From an uncultured Burkholderiales bacterium (lineage in GTDB: Bacteria > Pseudomonadota > Gammaproteobacteria > Burkholderiales > Burkholderiaceae): DNA of 64,000 nt. Below the pieces are notes generated by a model. That model did no database searches and was not told the DNA's origin. It worked only from the letters and a program-made list of their open reading frames with translations. Shown piece by piece: positions 15,227 to 24,332 of this stretch; position 1 is the first letter of the stretch; each line of letters opens with the position of its first letter. Where the stretch lies: positions 17,425 to 81,424 of the forward strand of contig CAMLJY010000024.1 in the NCBI GenBank assembly GCA_946480465.1. The letters are read 5' to 3'. The translations under genes and the position numbers were made by a program.

Positions 15227-17998
15227 GTGACGAGATCCCTCCCACGCGCCGCTGCCACGCTGGCGCTGCCCCTCCTGCTGCTGGCCTGCGGCGCCGATCC
15301 CACGGAACGCGAGCTGCTCGACTCGGCCAAGGCGCTGATCGCCAAGTCCGACGCCAGCGGTGCGCGCATCCAGCTGCAGAACGCGCTGCTGAAGAACCCC
15401 CAGTCGGCCGAGGCGCGCTTGCTGCTCGGCAAGCTGCTGCTCGATGCCGGCCAGCCGGAGCAGGCGGAGATCGAACTGAAGAAGGCGCAGGACCTGGGCG
15501 CGCCTGCGGATCGCCTGATGCCGCTGCTGGCCCGCGCCACGCTTCAGCGGCATCCGCCGCAGAAGGTGATCGACCAATTCGGCGCGGTGAACCTGCAAGA
15601 CGCCGCCGCGGACGCCGAGTTGAAATCGGCCGTCGTCGTCGCATTGGCTCGCACCGGACAGCGCCCACGCGCCGAAGCGCTTGCGAAGGACGTGCTGGCG
15701 CGCGTGCCCGACAGTCCGCACATGCTGCTCACCCAGGCCCGGCTGCAGGCGGCGTCGGAAGGTGTCGACGCCTCGCTGGCCGCGGTCAAGAAAGTGCTGG
15801 AGCTCAACCCCGGGCTGGCCGAGGGCTGGCAGTTCCAAGGCGAGCTGCTGGCCTTTGGCAAGCGCGACCTCGACGGCGCGGTGACGTCGTTCGAGCGCTG
15901 GGTGGCCCTGCAACCCTCCAGCGCCTACGCGCATTCGACGCTGGTGGCCCTGCACTTCGCACGGCATGACGTGGCGGCCGCACGCAAGCAGCACGCGGCC
16001 ATGGAGAAGGCCCTGCCGACGGCGCTGCAGACCCGCTACGTCGACGCGCAGGTGACCTTCGCCGAGAACAACTCCTTGCGCGCCCGAGAACTGGTCCAGG
16101 CCGTGCTGAAGGCCGCCCCCAAGGACGCGCGCCTGCTGCAGTTCGCCGGCACCATCGAAGCGCAGCTCAACTCGCCGTCGCAGGCCGCCGCCTACCTGAA
16201 CAAGGCGCTGTCCCTGTCGCCGGACCTCGTCACCGCCAGGCGGCTGCTGGCCAAGACGAACCTGCGCATGGGGCAGGACGAGCGGGCCCTCGAGGTGCTT
16301 CGCCCCCTGCTCGGCCCCGAGTCGCGGGATGCGGAGGCCTTCACGCTGGCCGCGGAGGCGGCGCTGGCCGGCGGCGACCTCAAGGCCGCGGAACTGCTGT
16401 TCGCCCGGGCCAAGGCACTGCAGCCGGAAGACGCCAAGGTGCGCACCGCGCTCGCCTTGACGCAACTGTCGAAGGGGCAGACGGAGGAAGGCGTCGCCGA
16501 GTTGAAGCGCATCGCCGCGGCGGACAAGGACGTCGTCGCCGACCTCGCGCTCATCAGCGCGCTGCTGCGCCGCAACGACCTGGACGGCGCACTGAAGGCC
16601 ATCGCTGCACTGGCGGTCAAGGAGCCGAAGAACCCGCGCACACCCCACATGCGGGGCCGGGTGCTGCTGATGAAGCGGGACCAGGCCGGCGCCCGCAAGA
16701 GCTTCGAGGACGCGCTGGCCCTCGACCCGGCGTTCTTCCCGGCCACGGCCAGCCTCGCGACCCTCGACTACACCTCGGGCAAGCCCGACGCCGCGCGCCA
16801 GCGACTCGAGGAGGTGCTGAAGGCCGATCCACGCCACCTGCAGGCCCTGATCAGCCTCGCGGACCTCGGCATCCGGCAGAAGGCGCCGCCTGCATCGAAC
16901 GCCGAGTGGCTGAACAAGGCGATCGCAGCGCACCCGGGTGAAGCGACGCCGCGCCTGATGCTGGTGAACCTGTGGCTCGCGAATGGGGATCGCAAGCAGG
17001 CGCTCGAAGTGGCGCAGGCCGCCGTCGCGGCGATGCCGGACCAGCCGGCACTGCTCGATGCGCTGGGCCGCGCCCAGGTGGCCACGGGCGAACTGAACCA
17101 GGCGGTCGCCACCTTCGCCAAGCTCAGCACGTTGAAGTCCAGTTCGCCGCAACCGCTGCTGCGGCTGGCGGACGCTTACCGCGCCGCACGCAACGACGCA
17201 TCGGCCGAGCAGGCGCTCAAGCGGGCGCTGGCTGTTTCGCCGCGCAACCTGGATGCGCAGCGCGGACTGATCATCATGGCCCTGCGCGGCAAGCGGGTGA
17301 ACGATGCGCTGGCGGTGGCGCGGCAGGTGCAGAAGGAACGCCCCGAAGAGGCCGTGGGCTACCTGCTCGAGGGCAACATCCACGCCGAGGCCAAGAGTCC
17401 GGACGAGGCGATCAAGGCCTACCGGCGCGGACTGGAAAAGCCGGAGGGCCGCCTGCTCGCGATCCAGATCCACGAGACGCTGCTGAAGCAGAAGCGAACG
17501 CCCGAGGCCGAGCAGTTCGTCGCTGAATGGCTGAAGAAGGATCCGAAGGACGCGCTCTTCCTGTTCCACCTCGGTAATGTCGCGCTGCGCGCGGAAGACT
17601 GGGCCGCTGCCGAGAAGCGCTACACGCAGGTGGTGGAACTGCAGCCCAACAACCCCAAGGCGCTGAACAACCTGGCCTGGCTGAAGGTGAAGACCAAGCA
17701 GCCGGACGCCACGGCCTTTGCGGAGCGAGCGGTGGCGCTGGCGCCGCGCGACCCGCGCATGCTGGACACGCTGGCGCTGGCGCTCGGGCAGAGCGGACAA
17801 ACCGCGCGCGCGATCGAGGTGGCGAAGTCCGCGGTGACCCTGTCGGGCAACGATGCCGGGCTGCGCCTCGCGCTGGCGCGCCTGCACGTGGCGGCGGGCC
17901 AGAAGCAGCAGGCGCGCGAACTGCTCGAGGAACTGGCCAAGCTCGGCGACAAGTTCGACAAGCAGCCCGAAGTGCAGAAGCTGCTCAAGGAGGTCTGA
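15227..17998 (+). CDS. prsT: XrtA/PEP-CTERM system TPR-repeat lipoprotein PrsT
   Basis: A 923-residue lipoprotein with signal peptide and lipobox LLAC (Cys21), followed by about twenty tetratricopeptide repeats over the whole length (for example units ending in L-NP-LAEGWQ, LDPAFFPATASLA and LQPNNPKALNNLAWL). This is the TIGR02917 architecture. The protein is a periplasmic scaffold associated with the exosortase regulatory set; its exact partner is not established to my knowledge. The start is GTG at 15227, 16 bp after prsR, so it is in the prsR transcript. The prsK gene ends 57 bp away in convergent orientation. Confidence 0.93.
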   Translation: MTRSLPRAAATLALPLLLLACGADPTERELLDSAKALIAKSDASGARIQLQNALLKNPQSAEARLLLGKLLLDAGQPEQAEIELKKAQDLGAPADRLMPLLARATLQRHPPQKVIDQFGAVNLQDAAADAELKSAVVVALARTGQRPRAEALAKDVLARVPDSPHMLLTQARLQAASEGVDASLAAVKKVLELNPGLAEGWQFQGELLAFGKRDLDGAVTSFERWVALQPSSAYAHSTLVALHFARHDVAAARKQHAAMEKALPTALQTRYVDAQVTFAENNSLRARELVQAVLKAAPKDARLLQFAGTIEAQLNSPSQAAAYLNKALSLSPDLVTARRLLAKTNLRMGQDERALEVLRPLLGPESRDAEAFTLAAEAALAGGDLKAAELLFARAKALQPEDAKVRTALALTQLSKGQTEEGVAELKRIAAADKDVVADLALISALLRRNDLDGALKAIAALAVKEPKNPRTPHMRGRVLLMKRDQAGARKSFEDALALDPAFFPATASLATLDYTSGKPDAARQRLEEVLKADPRHLQALISLADLGIRQKAPPASNAEWLNKAIAAHPGEATPRLMLVNLWLANGDRKQALEVAQAAVAAMPDQPALLDALGRAQVATGELNQAVATFAKLSTLKSSSPQPLLRLADAYRAARNDASAEQALKRALAVSPRNLDAQRGLIIMALRGKRVNDALAVARQVQKERPEEAVGYLLEGNIHAEAKSPDEAIKAYRRGLEKPEGRLLAIQIHETLLKQKRTPEAEQFVAEWLKKDPKDALFLFHLGNVALRAEDWAAAEKRYTQVVELQPNNPKALNNLAWLKVKTKQPDATAFAERAVALAPRDPRMLDTLALALGQSGQTARAIEVAKSAVTLSGNDAGLRLALARLHVAAGQKQQARELLEELAKLGDKFDKQPEVQKLLKEV

Positions 17999-18055
17999 TC
18001 GCCGCTCCCGGCGCGCGTGCCGCGCCGCCTCGGGCCCGCGGTCGGAACGTGCGGC

Positions 18056-20131
18056 TCAGCTCTGCATCAGCGGCATCAACATGCGCACGGTCGTGCCTCG
18101 GCCGACCTCGCTGTCCACCTCGATGCTGCCGCCGAGTTCCTTCACGTACTGGTGGCTCTCGTACGCGCCGATGCCCATGCCGCTGGCCTTGGTGGTGTTG
18201 AAGGGACGATGCAGCTTGGTCTGCACGAACTCGGGCGTCATGCCCGCGCCGGTGTCTCGCACCTCGACCACGGCGCGGCCCGCGTCGCGGTAGAGCCGCA
18301 CCAGCACCTGCCCGGAAGGCGGCGTCGCATCGAGCGCGTTCTGCACCACGTGGCCGATGACGCGCTCCAGCCGCGTCTCGTCGCCACGGGTGGCGACGGC
18401 GTCGATCACCTCCAGGTCCACCTGCCGCGCACTTCGGGCGGCAGCAGCGCCGATGCGCTGCAGCACCGCTTCCAGGTTCACCCCCAGTGATCCGCCGGCC
18501 TGGGCATGCCCTTCGCGCAGCTGCAGCATCATCTGGCGCATCTTTTCCAGCGAGTGCTGCACCGTCAGCATCATGTCCTGCTGGAACTCCGGGTTGTCGG
18601 CGTGGCGCTCGGCGTTCTTCATCATCAGCGACAGCTGCGTGACGATGTTCTTCAGGTCATGCACGACGAAGGCGGACATGCGGTTGAAGGAGTCGAGCTT
18701 GCGCGACTCCATCAGCGCCTCGGTCGCACGGGTGTGGGCGAGGAAGGCAGCGGCCTGGCGCGCGGCGTTCTTGAGCAGGTCGCGCACTTCCCAGTCCAGG
18801 TCGAACGGCGTGCGCGACTTCATCAGGATCACGAAGCCCACGAGTTCGTCGGCAACGATCAGCGGAATGACCAGCCAGGCGCCGACGTGGGTCGACAGCC
18901 ACACGGGCAACACGAGATCGCCGTAGAAGCGCGGCTGGTTCCGGAACTCCGCCAGGTCGACGATCCAGTCGCGCTCGCGCATGAAGCGGCACAACGCGCT
19001 GTCGGCGGGCTCGGCCTCGGTGCCGACCGGGGCATTCCAGCGCTCCGTCTGGATGAATCGCTCGCCGCTGGCATCGCGCGACCACAGGCTGCCCGCGGGG
19101 CTCTCGACCAGGTCGGCCAGCCCCTGGATCAGGGACAGGCCGACCTCCTGCGGGGAACCGCGGGACGAGAGCCGCGCGGTGAACCGAAGCCACTCCTGGC
19201 GGTAGTCGTAGCGGTAGCGGAAGAAGTGCTTGTTCAGGAACACGCGCAGCCGTGAGCGCAGCGTGCCCGACAGCAGCAGCAGCAGCAGCACCAGGCCGGC
19301 GGAGAACAGCAGGGCGATCTGCAGCGCCCTCCCCCAGCTGCCGCCGACATAACGAACGTAGTAGCCGGCCGCGGCAACGAACAGCAGGTAGCCGCCGATC
19401 AGCAGCAGGGTCGCCGAGTAGAAGGCCGCGGCGCGCGAGACCCGCATCTTCTCGATCCACAGCTCGTGGCGGCGCGACGCGATGACGAGCAGCGGCACCA
19501 CCACCGCGTGCACCAGGCCGCGCGCGTCGAGCGAGCCCTGGTCGAAGCGGCCGAACATGATGGCTTCGGCGTACAGGTACAGATCGAACAGGAAGCCCAC
19601 GCCCAGGGCCAGGCAGACGAGCTTGGCGTTCCAGCGCCCACCCTCCCGCTGGCCGCGGAACAGCTGCTCGATCAGCACCAGGCCGAAGATGGCGACGCCC
19701 AGCGAGCTGGCCAGCACCGGCCGCGCCAGCGCTTCGCGCCAATCCGGGTTCACGACCACGGCCAGCCGCAGGCCCGCGGCCGCGGCGATGCTCAGCACCG
19801 CGATGCGCAGCAAGGTGCGGTGGGTGGAGGCCTTGTCCTGCTCCTCGCCGGGGCGCAGCAGGGCCAGCACGAAGCCGAACCAGAGGCCGCAGCGCAGCAG
19901 GTCGATGACCACGCCGGTGCCGGCCACTGCGAGCGAGCCGGTGAAGACCAGCGCCGTCTCGGTGGCGCCCCAGGCCGCGCTGGCCGCACTGGCCGCGAGC
20001 AGCCAGGCGTAGGCCGGTTCCCCGCTGCGCTTGGGCCAGCCCCAGCGCCGCAGCAGGTGCAGCGAGAAGCCGAAATACAGCAGCGCGGTGAGGGCGACCC
20101 CGGCCACGCCGGGGGCGAAGGCGGCGGTCAT
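18056..20131 (-). CDS. prsK: XrtA/PEP-CTERM system sensor histidine kinase PrsK
   Basis: A 691-residue inner-membrane kinase that should phosphorylate PrsR. The first 295 residues contain about eight membrane helices, a GAF domain follows at about 310-460, and a dimerisation/phosphoacceptor helix carries His at about 491 in FVVHDLKN. The ATPase domain shows the N box HVVQNALDATPP, G1 DTGAGM and G2 GMGIG. This is the TIGR02916 layout. The ATG at 20131 is used; a GTG six bases earlier is possible. It lies 40 bp after the priming sugar transferase gene on the same strand. Having kinase and regulator in separate, oppositely oriented units is a local arrangement worth noting. Confidence 0.94.
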   Translation of the reverse strand: MTAAFAPGVAGVALTALLYFGFSLHLLRRWGWPKRSGEPAYAWLLAASAASAAWGATETALVFTGSLAVAGTGVVIDLLRCGLWFGFVLALLRPGEEQDKASTHRTLLRIAVLSIAAAAGLRLAVVVNPDWREALARPVLASSLGVAIFGLVLIEQLFRGQREGGRWNAKLVCLALGVGFLFDLYLYAEAIMFGRFDQGSLDARGLVHAVVVPLLVIASRRHELWIEKMRVSRAAAFYSATLLLIGGYLLFVAAAGYYVRYVGGSWGRALQIALLFSAGLVLLLLLLSGTLRSRLRVFLNKHFFRYRYDYRQEWLRFTARLSSRGSPQEVGLSLIQGLADLVESPAGSLWSRDASGERFIQTERWNAPVGTEAEPADSALCRFMRERDWIVDLAEFRNQPRFYGDLVLPVWLSTHVGAWLVIPLIVADELVGFVILMKSRTPFDLDWEVRDLLKNAARQAAAFLAHTRATEALMESRKLDSFNRMSAFVVHDLKNIVTQLSLMMKNAERHADNPEFQQDMMLTVQHSLEKMRQMMLQLREGHAQAGGSLGVNLEAVLQRIGAAAARSARQVDLEVIDAVATRGDETRLERVIGHVVQNALDATPPSGQVLVRLYRDAGRAVVEVRDTGAGMTPEFVQTKLHRPFNTTKASGMGIGAYESHQYVKELGGSIEVDSEVGRGTTVRMLMPLMQS

Positions 20132-20171
20132 CGCCACGCGTCCGGCGCAGTGCCGGCCGCGGCCCCGGCGC

Positions 20172-21554
20172 TCAGCGCGCGCCCTTGCCCGTCAGCACCA
20201 CGCCCACCGTCTCGAACAGCACGACGAAGTCGAGGAACAGCGAATGGTTCTTGACGTAGTAGAGGTCGTACTGCAGCTTCTCGGCCGAATCCTCGACCGT
20301 CGAACCGTACTGGTACTTCACCTGCGCCCATCCCGTCAGTCCCGGCTTGATGCTGTGGCGGACGGAATAGTAAGGAATCTCCTGCTTCAGCTGCTCGACG
20401 AAGTAGGGCCGCTCGGGGCGCGGGCCAACCAGGCTCATCTCGCCCTTGAGCACGTTGAACAGCTGCGGCAGTTCGTCGATGCGGGTGCGGCGGATGATCC
20501 CGCCGACCTTGGTCACCCGGCTGTCCTGGGCGGCGGCCCAGACCGGCTTGCCATCCTTCTCGGCATCGGTGCGCATGCTGCGGAACTTGGCCACCTTGAA
20601 GACCTTGCCGTTCGCGCCGACGCGTTCCTGGCGGTACAGGATCGGGCCGCGGCTTTCCAGCTTGATGGCGATGGCCGTCAGCAGCATCACCGGCGCGGAC
20701 ACGAGGATCAGGATCGTCGAGCAGACGATGTCGAAGACCCGCTTGACGGCCGTGCGGTACAGGCCCTGGTTGAAGCCATCGCCGAAGATCAGCCAGCCGG
20801 CATTGACGTAGTCGATGCGGATCTGGCCGAGCATGCGCTCGAAGTAGGTGGTGATGTCGAACACGCGCACGCCGGCCAGCTTGCAGTCGAGCAGTTCGCG
20901 CATCGGCATGCTGCCGGAGCGGCGTTCGGTGAGCGCGACCACGATCTCGTCGACGCCCAGGTGCCGCGCGGTGTCGGTGAGCGAGCGCTGGTTGCTCAGC
21001 CGTTCGGCCTCGGGCACGGCCGACTGCTTCTCGTTCGGACCGGGGAAGTAGCCGACGATGCGGGCCAGCGGATCAGCGGCCTTCAACGTGGCGCCGACCA
21101 TTTGCGCGGCCGGGCCGGTGCCGAAGATCAGCACGCGGTTGCTGGCACGCGACTGGCCGGCCCAGTGGCCGACGAAGACGCGGCGCACGATCACCATCGA
21201 AATCACCAGCATCGCCGACACGCGCACGGCCGCGGTGTTGACGAAGTCGGTCGGCAGCAGCGCGAAGACCTGGTAGGTCAGCGCCAGCGCCAGCACCAGC
21301 GCCAGTGCGGCACGCAGGCAGGACTCGCCGATCGAGCGCTTGGCCACGCGCTGGTAGAGGCCGGAAAAGGCATTGACGACGAACATGCCGGCGGCCAGCG
21401 TCAGCACGTGCGTTCCGGCGACCATGCTGCTGGTGGCCTGCGGGCCGCCCTGCACGAGCATCACCGCGGCGAGCGCGACCAGCGCGAGCCCCAGGTCGAA
21501 CAGGATGCGGCGCAGCGTCCAGGCGTGGAAGTAGTGGTTGAAGACCCGAATCAT
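20172..21554 (-). CDS. XrtA-system priming sugar-1-phosphate transferase (EpsB/WcaJ type)
   Basis: A 460-residue membrane enzyme that loads the first sugar phosphate onto undecaprenyl phosphate, starting exopolysaccharide assembly. Four membrane helices occupy about 1-130, then a Rossmann-like soluble domain (about 135-250, RVLIFGTGPAAQMVGATL), a fifth hydrophobic hairpin near 275-300 (CSTILILVSAPVMLLTAIAI) and the catalytic domain with GPILYRQERVGANGK, FRSMR and ELPQLFNVLKGEMSLVGPRP. This matches TIGR03013. The ATG at 21554 has GGGAGA six bases upstream. It heads the transcript that continues into prsK. Confidence 0.93.
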   Translation of the reverse strand: MIRVFNHYFHAWTLRRILFDLGLALVALAAVMLVQGGPQATSSMVAGTHVLTLAAGMFVVNAFSGLYQRVAKRSIGESCLRAALALVLALALTYQVFALLPTDFVNTAAVRVSAMLVISMVIVRRVFVGHWAGQSRASNRVLIFGTGPAAQMVGATLKAADPLARIVGYFPGPNEKQSAVPEAERLSNQRSLTDTARHLGVDEIVVALTERRSGSMPMRELLDCKLAGVRVFDITTYFERMLGQIRIDYVNAGWLIFGDGFNQGLYRTAVKRVFDIVCSTILILVSAPVMLLTAIAIKLESRGPILYRQERVGANGKVFKVAKFRSMRTDAEKDGKPVWAAAQDSRVTKVGGIIRRTRIDELPQLFNVLKGEMSLVGPRPERPYFVEQLKQEIPYYSVRHSIKPGLTGWAQVKYQYGSTVEDSAEKLQYDLYYVKNHSLFLDFVVLFETVGVVLTGKGAR

Positions 21555-21895
21555 TTTTTCTCCCGCCAGTTTGCTGGAGGCCCGTCACTGGTCTGCTGGC
21601 GGACACAGCGATGGGTGCCCGCCCTGCGACGATCGGCCCGCCGCTGGCTCGTTTTGTGCTTGTCGCCCTCTCGGCCCGCTTCGTGGTCAAGCCTGCAGAG
21701 GCGCTCCCAAGGTGACGGGGGACTGTAAGCATCGCAAAACAGCCGCCGCAACCCCAGCCTTGAGGGGGCACTGCGACCGATGTCACGAACCGGCGCGCGG
21801 CGTGGCCCCCAATCGACCGCCACTGCCGCGCGGAGCGCGATGGTAGGCGAATGGCGTGGGGGGACGGCGTTCCGAGGCGTTACCGCGCGGGCGGC
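21555..21895. other. Intergenic region upstream of the priming transferase gene
   Basis: This 341-bp stretch holds the promoter of the minus-strand transferase-prsK unit. A weak sigma-54-like element occurs on the minus strand at about 21734-21747 (GG-N10-GC spacing with TTTTGC as the -12 part, but a poor -24 part). I do not trust it without further support. No small gene is seen. The serine protease gene ends at 21896 on the same strand, so a terminator should also lie here, but none is obvious. Confidence 0.35.
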
Positions 21896-22666
21896 TCACC
21901 GGCGGCCCATCAGCTCGACTGCATGCCGCACCGGAATCGCGTAGCTGATGCCGGTGGGCTGGCTCAGCGCCGACTCGCGCGAGGCCTTGACGAAGACGCT
22001 GTTGACGATGCCCAGCACGCGGCCGCTGTCGGCATCGAGGACGGGGCTGCCGCTGTTGCCGGGATAGGCGGTGGCATCGAGCTGGTAGACCTCGAAGCTG
22101 CCCTGTCGCATGCGCGCCACCGCGCGTTCGTTGAGCTGCCTGGCGCTGGGCTGGGGCTGGGCGATGGCCACGGTCGCCGCCACGATGCCGCGGTGCGTCA
22201 CCGGAACGAAGCCCAGCACCACCCCGACCGGGTAGCCGATCAGCGCCACCGCGCTGCCGTCCTTGGCAGCGGCGGCGGGATCGGCCAGCGGCAGCGCGGG
22301 CACCGGCGGTCCGTCGAACTTCAGCAAGGCCAGGTCATGCGCGGCGTCGGCGGCGACGAGGGTCGCCGCGCGCACGTCGCGGTCGTCACGGGGCTTGGGC
22401 AGGACCACGGCGAGCCGGTCCGCCGGCTCGGCCTCCGGGGCCGGCGGCAGCACGTGTGCGTTGGTGATCAGGTGGTTGCCGTCGCCGACGACGAAGCCGG
22501 TGCCGCGGAAACTGAACCGCGGGTTCTTCAGCGCGTTGATGGTGCCCACCGCGAGCACCGAAGGCTTGGCGGCCTCGACCACCTCGACCAGCCCGGCACA
22601 GGCTGTCCGGACCAGCGCCGCCGCGAGCAGCAGGGCGGCGGCACCGCCGCGCAGCATCTTGTTCAT
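21896..22666 (-). CDS. Secreted trypsin-like (S1) serine protease
   Basis: A 256-residue exported protease. The signal peptide covers about 1-24. The catalytic triad is intact: His71 in TNAHVL, Asp111 in AHDLALLKF and Ser205 in PGNSGSPV. There is no PDZ domain, unlike DegP or HtrA, and the C-terminus ends soon after the protease fold. The ATG at 22666 follows the region of the 8-bp tandem array that separates it from the PilZ-acyltransferase gene on the same strand. The substrate is unknown; the position next to the exosortase locus suggests surface or periplasmic quality control. Confidence 0.87.
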   Translation of the reverse strand: MNKMLRGGAAALLLAAALVRTACAGLVEVVEAAKPSVLAVGTINALKNPRFSFRGTGFVVGDGNHLITNAHVLPPAPEAEPADRLAVVLPKPRDDRDVRAATLVAADAAHDLALLKFDGPPVPALPLADPAAAAKDGSAVALIGYPVGVVLGFVPVTHRGIVAATVAIAQPQPSARQLNERAVARMRQGSFEVYQLDATAYPGNSGSPVLDADSGRVLGIVNSVFVKASRESALSQPTGISYAIPVRHAVELMGRR

Positions 22667-22743
22667 CAGGCGGGGATCGGAACAGGAGACGGGGCGCAGC
22701 CGCCTGCCGGCCGCGCAAGCCGGCGATTCTGCCAGCCGGGTCC

Positions 22744-22871
22744 GGCGCTCGGGCGCTCGGGCGCTCGGGCGCTCGGGCGCTCGGGCGCTCGGGCGCTCAG
22801 GTGCTCAGGTGCTCAGGTGCTCGGGTGCTCGGGTGCTCAGGTGCTCAGGTGCTCAGGTGCTCAGGTGCTCA
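22744..22871. repeat. 16-copy 8-bp tandem array (GGYGCTCR)
   Basis: Sixteen head-to-tail octamers without interruption. The first six read GGCGCTCG, the seventh GGCGCTCA, and units 8-16 are GGTGCTCA or GGTGCTCG, so the array has a GC-pure left half and a T-containing right half. The last three bases (22869-22871) are the stop codon of the minus-strand PilZ-acyltransferase gene, and the left end lies 78 bp before the serine protease start. The pattern fits slippage amplification of an 8-bp unit; gain or loss of copies would change the spacing between the two genes. Confidence 0.97.
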
Positions 22872-24191
22872 CGCGCAGGCCAGATCCACCTCGGCCGGTA
22901 GCGCGCCCTGTCCGGCTGGCCGCGGCGCCAGGTCGGCATGCGTGCGGCCGCGCTGAAGGGCATCGACGCAGGCATGCCACGCAGCATCGGCGGTGGTGAT
23001 CTGGAAGCCGTACGACAGCGTGGTCGCCGCGTCGGCGGCCCGGCGCACGACCGTGGCGTCGACCACCGACCAAAGGCCTTCGCCCAGCTCCACGCTGAGC
23101 CAGCCGCGCTGCCCGGACGGCAGTGGCGCGTCGCCCTCGGCGCGGAAGCCGGACCGCGAGAGGTCGGTCAAGCGCAGCGGGCACTCGCCGCCGCCTCCCA
23201 GCGGCCGCCAACTGGCCGGGAAGCTGATCGAGTAGCGCGGGTGGGCGCGCTGCAGGGTCGCGTCCACCGGCTGCCCCGCGGGCAAAGGCCCCAGCGCATA
23301 CATGCTGCGCAGCAGCAGCTGCCGGCGCGGGTCCAGCGCGGCGTAAGCGCGGGTGCGACGGACGAAGAAGTACTCGATCAGCGCCTCGGTCATCACCGGA
23401 TCGTTGGTGGTGTGATAACGCCTCAGCGGAGCGACCACGTTCGGCAGGCGGTGCTCGATGAAGTAGCGGTACAGGTTGCGCCGGTCCGGCCGCGTGCCGT
23501 AGCCGGCCTTCAGCTTGCCGGGCAGCGCATGCAGGTCCAGCGTCGCGCCGACGGCGGGCGCGCCGTTGGCGAAGTCGTAGCGGTCGACGACGGCCGCGGG
23601 CAGGCGTTCGAAGCCCAGCAGCGCCTCGTACATCTCGATCTTGTTCGGGTTGACCGCGATCACGAGATGGCGGGTGTCGAAATACGCCCGGCAGTAGTCG
23701 TGCATGAACTTCATCAGCGGGAAGAGGATGCGCCCGCCGGTGCGGCGGTAGTCGCGGTGCACCGCCAGCGCCGAGACCTCGGCGATGCGCCCCTGCTTGG
23801 CCCGCACGGCAGCGAGGTCGAACGCGGTCTGCATCGGAAAGCCGAACAGGCCCTCCCGGATCAGCGACAGGGTGCCGACGACGCGCCCATCCACCTTGGC
23901 GCACAGCGTGGTCGTGGTGGGCAGCGCGTGGTACGCGGTGACGCGCAGGCCCGAGGGATCGGGCGCCATGTAGCCCTCGCCGACGTAGGCGTCGTGCAGC
24001 AGCGCGAAGCAGGCCTCCAGTTCCTCGCGGGTGTCGGCGATCTTCAGCTGCAGGCGCGGCCCGGGGTCGAATTCGCAATCGACCATGGCGCGCGCCAGTG
24101 CAAAGCGCCACGGCCGCGGCAGCAGCGCCACGGCGCGCCTGGTCAATTGATGGGCCGAACGCCTCAACACCGATCCCAGCGAACGCTTCAT
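22869..24191 (-). CDS. FeeM-like N-acyltransferase fused to a C-terminal PilZ domain
   Basis: A 440-residue two-domain protein. Residues about 50-260 form a GNAT-type fold like the N-acyl amino acid synthase FeeM and the exosortase-associated acyltransferases (TIGR03694, from memory), with RIAEVSALAVHRDYRRTGGRI as the acyl-donor strand and a conserved AYFDTRHLVIAVNPNK segment. Residues about 325-410 are a PilZ domain with both c-di-GMP motifs: RAHPR (RxxxR) and DLSRSG ([D/N]xSxxG). Acyl transfer from acyl-ACP or acyl-CoA, under c-di-GMP control, is inferred. The ATG at 24191 is chosen for the GGGGGAG just upstream. The stop codon is the last unit of the 8-bp array. Confidence 0.82.
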   Translation of the reverse strand: MKRSLGSVLRRSAHQLTRRAVALLPRPWRFALARAMVDCEFDPGPRLQLKIADTREELEACFALLHDAYVGEGYMAPDPSGLRVTAYHALPTTTTLCAKVDGRVVGTLSLIREGLFGFPMQTAFDLAAVRAKQGRIAEVSALAVHRDYRRTGGRILFPLMKFMHDYCRAYFDTRHLVIAVNPNKIEMYEALLGFERLPAAVVDRYDFANGAPAVGATLDLHALPGKLKAGYGTRPDRRNLYRYFIEHRLPNVVAPLRRYHTTNDPVMTEALIEYFFVRRTRAYAALDPRRQLLLRSMYALGPLPAGQPVDATLQRAHPRYSISFPASWRPLGGGGECPLRLTDLSRSGFRAEGDAPLPSGQRGWLSVELGEGLWSVVDATVVRRAADAATTLSYGFQITTADAAWHACVDALQRGRTHADLAPRPAGQGALPAEVDLACA

Positions 24192-24332
24192 CGCTCCCCC
24201 TCGAGCCGCGGACGGCGGGGCCGCCGCCGGACCGCCCGGTGCGTCGCCCTCCCACGATGGATCTACGGCGCGCGGCGCGCCGGCTTGAGCCCCGGCGGCG
24301 CGATGCACGCAAACCGATACAAGTGTTGCGAC

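Noticed and set aside
21734..21747. Second sigma-54 promoter, upstream of the priming transferase
   Set aside because: Spacing is right and the -12 part is good, but the -24 part matches only GGC; kept as a note, not as a feature.
22744..22871. CRISPR-like array
   Set aside because: Units are only 8 bp, directly adjacent, with no spacers and no cas genes.
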